Source: DATFWC01 sp045801465 (GTDB taxonomy: Bacteria > Pseudomonadota > Alphaproteobacteria > Rhizobiales > Xanthobacteraceae). Taken from it: a stretch of 9,547 bases of DNA. Position numbers and translations under genes: made by a program. Each line of letters begins with the position of its first letter. The stretch's first letter is position 1. The notes under the pieces are model-generated. The model did no database searches. It was not told where the DNA came from and worked only from the letters and a program-made list of their open reading frames with translations. Positions 6,251-9,547 of this stretch are shown piece by piece. The stretch is taken from the NCBI GenBank assembly GCA_045801465.1, contig JBJMSU010000042.1:1-9547 (forward strand). The letters are read 5' to 3'.

Positions 6251-6532
6251 ATGATCCGACGCGCCGTTCTGGCCATGGCATTGCTGCCGGCTGCTGCCGC
6301 TGCCGCACAAGAGGCGTCAAAGGCGCCCTCGCCGCCCGCAGGCGCCGGTTCCCCCTCGATGCACGTCCACAACTATGGTGCTTTCGATCGCACCTGTCTG
6401 CGGTGGACGGACGGTTGCCGCACCTGCGCCCGCGATAGCGCCGGTCAAGCGACCTGCTCGAACATCGGCATTGCCTGCCAGCCCGCCGAGGTGAAGTGCG
6501 TTGCCCAAGGGCAAGAGCCGCAGCAAAAATGA
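6251..6532 (+). CDS. Small exported six-cysteine protein
   Basis: A 93-residue protein with a clear Sec-type signal peptide: Arg3-Arg4, a hydrophobic stretch ALLPAAAAAA, and a probable cut near Ala19/Gln20. The mature part has a Pro/Ala/Gly-rich linker, then a compact domain from about His38 to Cys83 with six cysteines (49, 56, 59, 69, 76, 83), which could form three disulfides in the periplasm. The C-x6-C-x2-C-x9-C-x6-C-x6-C spacing matches no family I can name. It lacks CXXCH, so it is not a c-type cytochrome. The start is uncertain: the ATG at 6251 gives the best signal peptide but has a poor ribosome site. The ATG at 6209 follows purine-rich GAGAAAAGA and would add 14 residues; a GTG at 6194 also exists. 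It follows the TSUP gene by 81 bp and converges on hemF with 22 bp between. Confidence 0.68.
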   Translation: MIRRAVLAMALLPAAAAAAQEASKAPSPPAGAGSPSMHVHNYGAFDRTCLRWTDGCRTCARDSAGQATCSNIGIACQPAEVKCVAQGQEPQQK

Positions 6533-6554
6533 CGACGCTTTCATCAAGGACCGG

Positions 6555-7499
6555 CTACGGCCATTTCGCCACCGGCGGCATGGAGGAGAGGATCGACTCG
6601 ACGTTGCCGCCGGTTTTCAGCCCGAACACCGTGCCGCGGTCGTACAGCAGATTGAACTCCACGTAGCGTCCGCGGCGGACGAGCTGCTCCTCGCGCTCTT
6701 CATCGTTCCAGCCGACCGCATAATTGCGACGCACCAGCTCGGGATAGATCTTGAGGAAGGCCTGGCCGACCGCCTTGGTGAAGGCGAAGTCGGCTTCCCA
6801 GTCGCCGCTCTCGAGCCAGTCATAAAAAATTCCGCCGATGCCGCGCATCTCCTGGCGATGCTTGAGAGTGAAGTATTCGTCGCACCAAGCCTTGTACTTT
6901 TCGTAGGGCGCGACGCGCGCGTGCGCGTCGCACGCCGCCTTCATGGCGGCATGGAATGCCTTGGTGTCGGGGTCGTCCTGCATGCGGCGGATGTCGAGCA
7001 CCGGAGTGAGATCGGCGCCCCCGCCGAACCAGGCTTTCGTGGTCACCACGAAGCGCGTGTTCATGTGCACCGCCGGCACATGCGGGTTCCACAGGTGCGC
7101 GATCAGCGAAATGCCGGAAGCCCAGAAGCGCGGATCGGCCTCGGCACCCGGGATGTCCTTGCGAAACTCGGGCGCGAACTCCCCGTGCACGGTGGAGACG
7201 TGCACGCCGACCTTTTCGAACAGCCGCCCGCGCATCATGGCCATGACGCCGCCGCCGCCGGGAGCGCCGGTATGATCGGCGCGGCTCCACGGCGTGCGCA
7301 CGAAGCGACCGGGCTCGCCGCGGTAGAGCCACGCCGGCACCTCGTCTTCGAGCGCCTCGAGGCTTGAGCAGATGTCGTCGCGCAACGCCTCGAACCAGAC
7401 GCGCGCGCGCGCCTTGTGCTGCTCGACGCGCATGGCATCGGGCGGCGCGGCCGAAGGTTCTGCGGGTTCCGGCGAGGCTGTCTTGGACCAGAGCTTCAT
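6555..7499 (-). CDS. hemF: Oxygen-dependent coproporphyrinogen III oxidase
   Basis: Aerobic haem biosynthesis enzyme of 314 residues that oxidatively decarboxylates coproporphyrinogen III to protoporphyrinogen IX using O2. It is cytoplasmic and needs no metal cofactor in most studied members. Family blocks seen: RADHTGAPGGGGVMAMMRG at residues 73-91, EKVGVHVSTVHGEF at 95-108, SLIAHLWNPHVPAVHMNTRF at 131-150, WFGGGADLTPV at 157-167 with the conserved Asp163, and the C-terminal signature VRRGRYVEFNLLYDRGTVFGL at 274-294. The first 22 residues are a Pro/Ala-rich extension. The ATG at 7499 has no strong ribosome site; a later ATG at residue 23 has none either, so I keep the longer form. It lies 87 bp downstream of trmL on the same strand, and a shared transcript is plausible. 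Haem from this pathway is needed by the nearby cytochrome b gene, but coregulation is not shown. Confidence 0.96.
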   Translation of the reverse strand: MKLWSKTASPEPAEPSAAPPDAMRVEQHKARARVWFEALRDDICSSLEALEDEVPAWLYRGEPGRFVRTPWSRADHTGAPGGGGVMAMMRGRLFEKVGVHVSTVHGEFAPEFRKDIPGAEADPRFWASGISLIAHLWNPHVPAVHMNTRFVVTTKAWFGGGADLTPVLDIRRMQDDPDTKAFHAAMKAACDAHARVAPYEKYKAWCDEYFTLKHRQEMRGIGGIFYDWLESGDWEADFAFTKAVGQAFLKIYPELVRRNYAVGWNDEEREEQLVRRGRYVEFNLLYDRGTVFGLKTGGNVESILSSMPPVAKWP

Positions 7500-7586
7500 G
7501 CGCGATCGACCGTACCGCTTACGAGGTCATCGCGCTCAGCATGGCACAGGCGCGGCGCATCCGCACCACCTGCGGTGGCTTCTCGA

Positions 7587-8048
7587 CTATGGCGCTGAAA
7601 ACCCGCCGGTCTGCCGCAGCGCCTCGCCGGCAACCATCGCGCAAGCCATGGCGACGTTGAGCGAGCGCAGGCCGGGCCGCATGGGAATGACGAGCCGGGC
7701 GTCGGCCGCGTCGTGCACCTCCGGCGGAACACCGGCAGATTCGCGCCCGAACATCAGCACGTCGTCGGCGCCGTAAGCATGGTCGAGGTACGAGCGCTCG
7801 GCGCGGGTGGTGACCAGGATGAGCCGCGCACCGGCACAGCGTTGCCACTCAGCGAACGCCGCCCACGAGACATGGCGGACGAGAGCGACCTCATCGAGAT
7901 AGTCCATGCCGGCGCGGCGGAAGGCACGGTCCGATGTCGGGAAGCCGGCCGGCTCCACGATATGCGCCTCGACGCCGAGGCAGGCGCACAGGCGCAGGAT
8001 GGTCCCGGTGTTCTGGGCGATGTCGGGCTGGTACAGGGCGATCCGCAT
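7587..8048 (-). CDS. trmL: tRNA (cytidine(34)-2'-O)-methyltransferase, SPOUT class
   Basis: A 153-residue SPOUT methyltransferase that by family 2'-O-methylates the wobble base of tRNA-Leu isoacceptors using S-adenosylmethionine, working as a dimer. The trefoil-knot motifs are all visible: ALYQPDIAQNTGTILRL at residues 4-20, FPTSDRAFRRAGMDYL at 36-51, LMFGRESAGVPPEV at 98-111, and IPMRPGLRSLNVAMACAMV at 121-139. The length suits the minimal TrmL form. The start at 8048 gives the usual MRIALYQPDI opening but has no clear ribosome site. In-frame ATG at 8081 and TTG at 8117 would add 11 and 23 residues unlike the family. It is divergent from petA across about 210 bp and upstream of hemF on the same strand. 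Confidence 0.93.
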   Translation of the reverse strand: MRIALYQPDIAQNTGTILRLCACLGVEAHIVEPAGFPTSDRAFRRAGMDYLDEVALVRHVSWAAFAEWQRCAGARLILVTTRAERSYLDHAYGADDVLMFGRESAGVPPEVHDAADARLVIPMRPGLRSLNVAMACAMVAGEALRQTGGFSAP

Positions 8049-8257
8049 ACGGCGGATTATGCGACTTTTGGCCGTCGTCATGGGAGCGGGCTTGCACTCG
8101 TTCGGCAGGGGTGCCAATAGAACGCGCCGGATCGCGCCGCGACGGCCTCTTCAGACGGTTGCGGCAGTGACCCGCTCGCCCGGGTGTCTTCAGCGGTGTT
8201 GGAGGCATTTGCGGTTCCTCACGCGAGCGGAGGACCGGCACGACGAGGAGCTGGCAG
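8049..8257. other. trmL–petA divergent intergenic region
   Basis: About 209 bp that should hold the promoters of the trmL side and of the bc1 operon. I see no tRNA, no repeat and no convincing small gene. The best petA-side candidate is TTGCAC at 8092-8097 with an A/T-richer AATAGA 18 nt later. It matches the consensus poorly and I do not call it as a promoter. Confidence 0.4.
8245..8250 (+). promoter_or_regulatory. Ribosome binding site deciding the TTG start of petA
   Basis: GAGGAG lies 7 nt before the TTG at 8258, the optimal distance. It supports a TTG start: the next in-frame ATG is at Met40, after the twin-arginine anchor, so using it would delete the export signal. Confidence 0.8.
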
Positions 8258-8806
8258 TTGAGCGCGACCACCGTATCTTCGGCCGAACACACACGCCGGG
8301 ACTTCATCTATATTGCGACCGGGGCGGTCGCGGCGGTCGGAGCCGCCGCCACGCTGTGGCCGTTCGTCGCGCAGATGAATCCCGATGCATCGACGATCGC
8401 CGCCGGCGCGCCCGTCGAGGTCGATCTCGCCCCCATCGCGGAAGGCCAGGTCATCAAGGTCTTCTGGCGCGGCAAGCCGATCTTCATCAGCCACCGCAGC
8501 AAGGAAGAGATCGGCGCGGCGCGCAAGGACGACGACGCCAACCTGCCGGACCCGCAGCCCGACGCCAAGCGCGTCAAGCCGGGACACGACCAGTGGCTCG
8601 TGCTGGTCGGCATCTGCACCCATCTCGGCTGCATCCCGATCGCGCATCAAGGCGACTACAATGGCTGGTTCTGTCCGTGCCACGGCTCCCAATACGACAC
8701 GTCGGGCCGCATTCGCCGCGGACCCGCGCCCGCCAACCTGCCATTGCCGCCCTATGAGTTCGTCTCCGATACCAAGATCCGGATCGGCGAAGGCGCGACC
8801 GCCTAG
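8258..8806 (+). CDS. petA: Ubiquinol–cytochrome c reductase, Rieske iron-sulfur subunit
   Basis: A 182-residue Rieske protein of the cytochrome bc1 complex, which moves electrons from ubiquinol to cytochrome c1 on the periplasmic side. Order: a short N-tail, twin-arginine motif HTRRDFIY at residues 11-18, an uncleaved membrane anchor at about 18-38, a hinge, and the soluble head. The cluster-binding boxes are CTHLGC (120-125) and CPCHGS (139-144). Cys120, His122, Cys139 and His142 bind the [2Fe-2S] cluster; Cys125 and Cys141 form the stabilising disulfide. The C-terminus, PPYEFVSDTKIRIG, is complete and typical. It starts with TTG after a strong GAGGAG. The stop TAG (8804-8806) lies at the left edge of a repeat-like element that separates it from petB. 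The gene is called fbcF in Bradyrhizobium. Confidence 0.97.
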   Translation: MSATTVSSAEHTRRDFIYIATGAVAAVGAAATLWPFVAQMNPDASTIAAGAPVEVDLAPIAEGQVIKVFWRGKPIFISHRSKEEIGAARKDDDANLPDPQPDAKRVKPGHDQWLVLVGICTHLGCIPIAHQGDYNGWFCPCHGSQYDTSGRIRRGPAPANLPLPPYEFVSDTKIRIGEGATA

Positions 8807-8904
8807 AGCGGCTTCACATCGGATGGAGTCTGAAACCGTCCTTGCTTTTCAGTTGTCGTATTTTCTCAACGCGAACCGGTGGCCACTTCGCTTGAAAACG
8901 CTCC
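8806..8904. repeat. Palindromic intergenic repeat element between petA and petB
   Basis: The 117-bp petA–petB gap is largely filled by an element with imperfect inverted ends: GAGCGGCTTCA at 8806-8816 against the reverse complement of the right end, GAGCGTTTTCA (8893-8903). The right half forms a long imperfect hairpin: TTTTCTCAACGCGAA (8861-8875) pairs with TTCGCTTGAAAAC (8887-8899), with two unpaired bases in the left arm, around an 11-nt loop CCGGTGGCCAC. The sequence around GCGAACCGGT and CCACTTCGC closely matches, from memory, a dispersed intergenic repeat common in Bradyrhizobium-like genomes. No other copy is in this window, so the repeat status is knowledge plus inference while the hairpin is seen directly. 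The petA TAG codon shares its last G with the left edge. Confidence 0.7.
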
Positions 8905-8923
8905 CAACCTGCAGGGTTTCTCC

Positions 8924-9547
8924 ATGAGCGGACATCCGACCTACCAGCCGCAAAGCGCGTTCATGCGGTGGTTCGAGCGGCGATTGCCGATCGTCAGTCT
9001 GATCTATTCGTCGTTCGTCGCGTATCCGACGCCGCGCAACCTGAACTACTGGTGGACGTTCGGTGGCATTCTCGCCTTCATGCTCGGCGCGCAGATCGTC
9101 ACCGGCGTCGTGCTGGCGATGCATTACACGCCGCACGTCGACTTCGCCTTCAATTCCGTCGAGCAGATCATGCGCGACGTCAATTACGGCTGGCTGCTGC
9201 GCTACCTGCACGCCAACGGCGCGTCCATGTTCTTCCTCGCCGCCTACATCCACATGTTTCGCGGCATGTACTACGGCTCCTACAAGGAGCCGCGCGAGGT
9301 GCTGTGGATCCTCGGCGTGATCATCCTGTTGCTGATGATCATGACGGGCTTCATGGGCTACGTGCTGCCGTGGGGACAGATGAGTTTTTGGGCGGCAACT
9401 GTCATCACCAACCTGTTCTCGGCGATCCCGCTGTTCGGGGAATCGATCGTGACCTGGCTGTGGGGCGGCTATTCGGTCGGCAATCCGACGCTCAACCGCT
9501 TCTTCTCGCTGCACTACTTGTTGCCGTTCGTGATCCTCGGGGTCGTC
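8924..9547 (+). CDS. petB: Cytochrome b of the bc1 complex, 3' truncated by the window end
   Basis: The first 208 residues of cytochrome b, the membrane subunit that holds both b haems and the quinone sites; the frame is open to the last base. Visible: an N-terminal surface helix with RWFERRLP, helix A around LNYWWTFGGILAFMLGAQIV (40-59), His96 and His110 on helix B (LLRYLHANGASMFFLAAYIH), the GYVLPWGQMSFWAATVITNL stretch at 145-164 lining the quinol-oxidation site, and His197 in SLHYLLPF. The fourth ligand, expected about 14 residues later, is beyond the edge. The ATG at 8924 has only a weak AGGG about 8 nt upstream. Some relatives, such as Bradyrhizobium (fbcH), fuse cytochrome b to cytochrome c1; whether that is so here cannot be seen. 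Translation starts about 20 bp after the hairpin element, so that element may influence petB expression. Confidence 0.96.
   Translation, partial: MSGHPTYQPQSAFMRWFERRLPIVSLIYSSFVAYPTPRNLNYWWTFGGILAFMLGAQIVTGVVLAMHYTPHVDFAFNSVEQIMRDVNYGWLLRYLHANGASMFFLAAYIHMFRGMYYGSYKEPREVLWILGVIILLLMIMTGFMGYVLPWGQMSFWAATVITNLFSAIPLFGESIVTWLWGGYSVGNPTLNRFFSLHYLLPFVILGVV

Noticed and set aside
6501..7367. Long open frame of 288 codons on the plus strand across hemF
   Set aside because: It lies wholly antisense to a clear hemF gene, has no recognisable motif, and long antisense frames are expected in high-GC coding DNA.
7500..7586. Short hairpin CCACC-TGC-GGTGG in the trmL–hemF gap
   Set aside because: Five-pair stem with a 3-nt loop and no T run; too weak to call a terminator.
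8849..9514. Open frame of 221 codons on the minus strand across petB
   Set aside because: Antisense to cytochrome b, which carries all expected motifs; no start signal or domain.

Overview
The window reads as ordinary high-GC alphaproteobacterial chromosome, most likely from the Hyphomicrobiales (Bradyrhizobium / Rhodopseudomonas / Pseudolabrys-like). The reasons are protein-level: a DUF1285–NUDIX–DUF6111–cca operon divergent from a MoxR ATPase, an aerobic hemF beside trmL, a Rieske gene followed by cytochrome b, and an intergenic repeat of a type I recall from Bradyrhizobium-like genomes. The genus cannot be fixed from the sequence alone.

Left part (1-4058). A MoxR-family AAA+ ATPase is read leftwards off the window edge side. 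Divergent from it is a tight four-gene rightward operon: a DUF1285 protein, a CoA-pyrophosphatase-type NUDIX hydrolase, a small two-helix membrane protein (DUF6111-like) and the CCA-adding tRNA nucleotidyltransferase. The genes are separated by 1 bp or overlap by 4 bp (ATGA, GTGA), which implies translational coupling.

Middle part (4069-6532). A leftward single-domain globin converges on cca. Rightwards follow an 81-residue unrecognised basic protein, a membrane-anchored DM13-domain protein, a TauE/SafE-type (TSUP) eight-helix transporter and a small exported six-cysteine protein. This is the least characterised block. Several of its members have features expected of envelope redox or oxygen-related functions, but a shared pathway is only an inference.

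Right part (6555-9547). Leftward trmL and hemF (tRNA wobble methylation and aerobic haem synthesis) are divergent from the cytochrome bc1 operon. petA (Rieske protein) begins at a TTG codon with a strong ribosome binding site. petB (cytochrome b) runs off the right end and is not closed by a stop in the window. Between petA and petB lies a 99-bp repeat-like element with a long imperfect hairpin; its left edge appears to supply the petA stop codon.

I see no RNA genes, CRISPR array, transposase, phage gene or defence system. I do not see a clear, wholly new system. The items most worth checking are the repeat inside the bc1 operon, the 4.6-6.5 kb block of poorly known redox/envelope genes, a Glu-for-Asp change in the CCA enzyme catalytic motif, and a short repeat of the globin 3' end in the globin upstream region.
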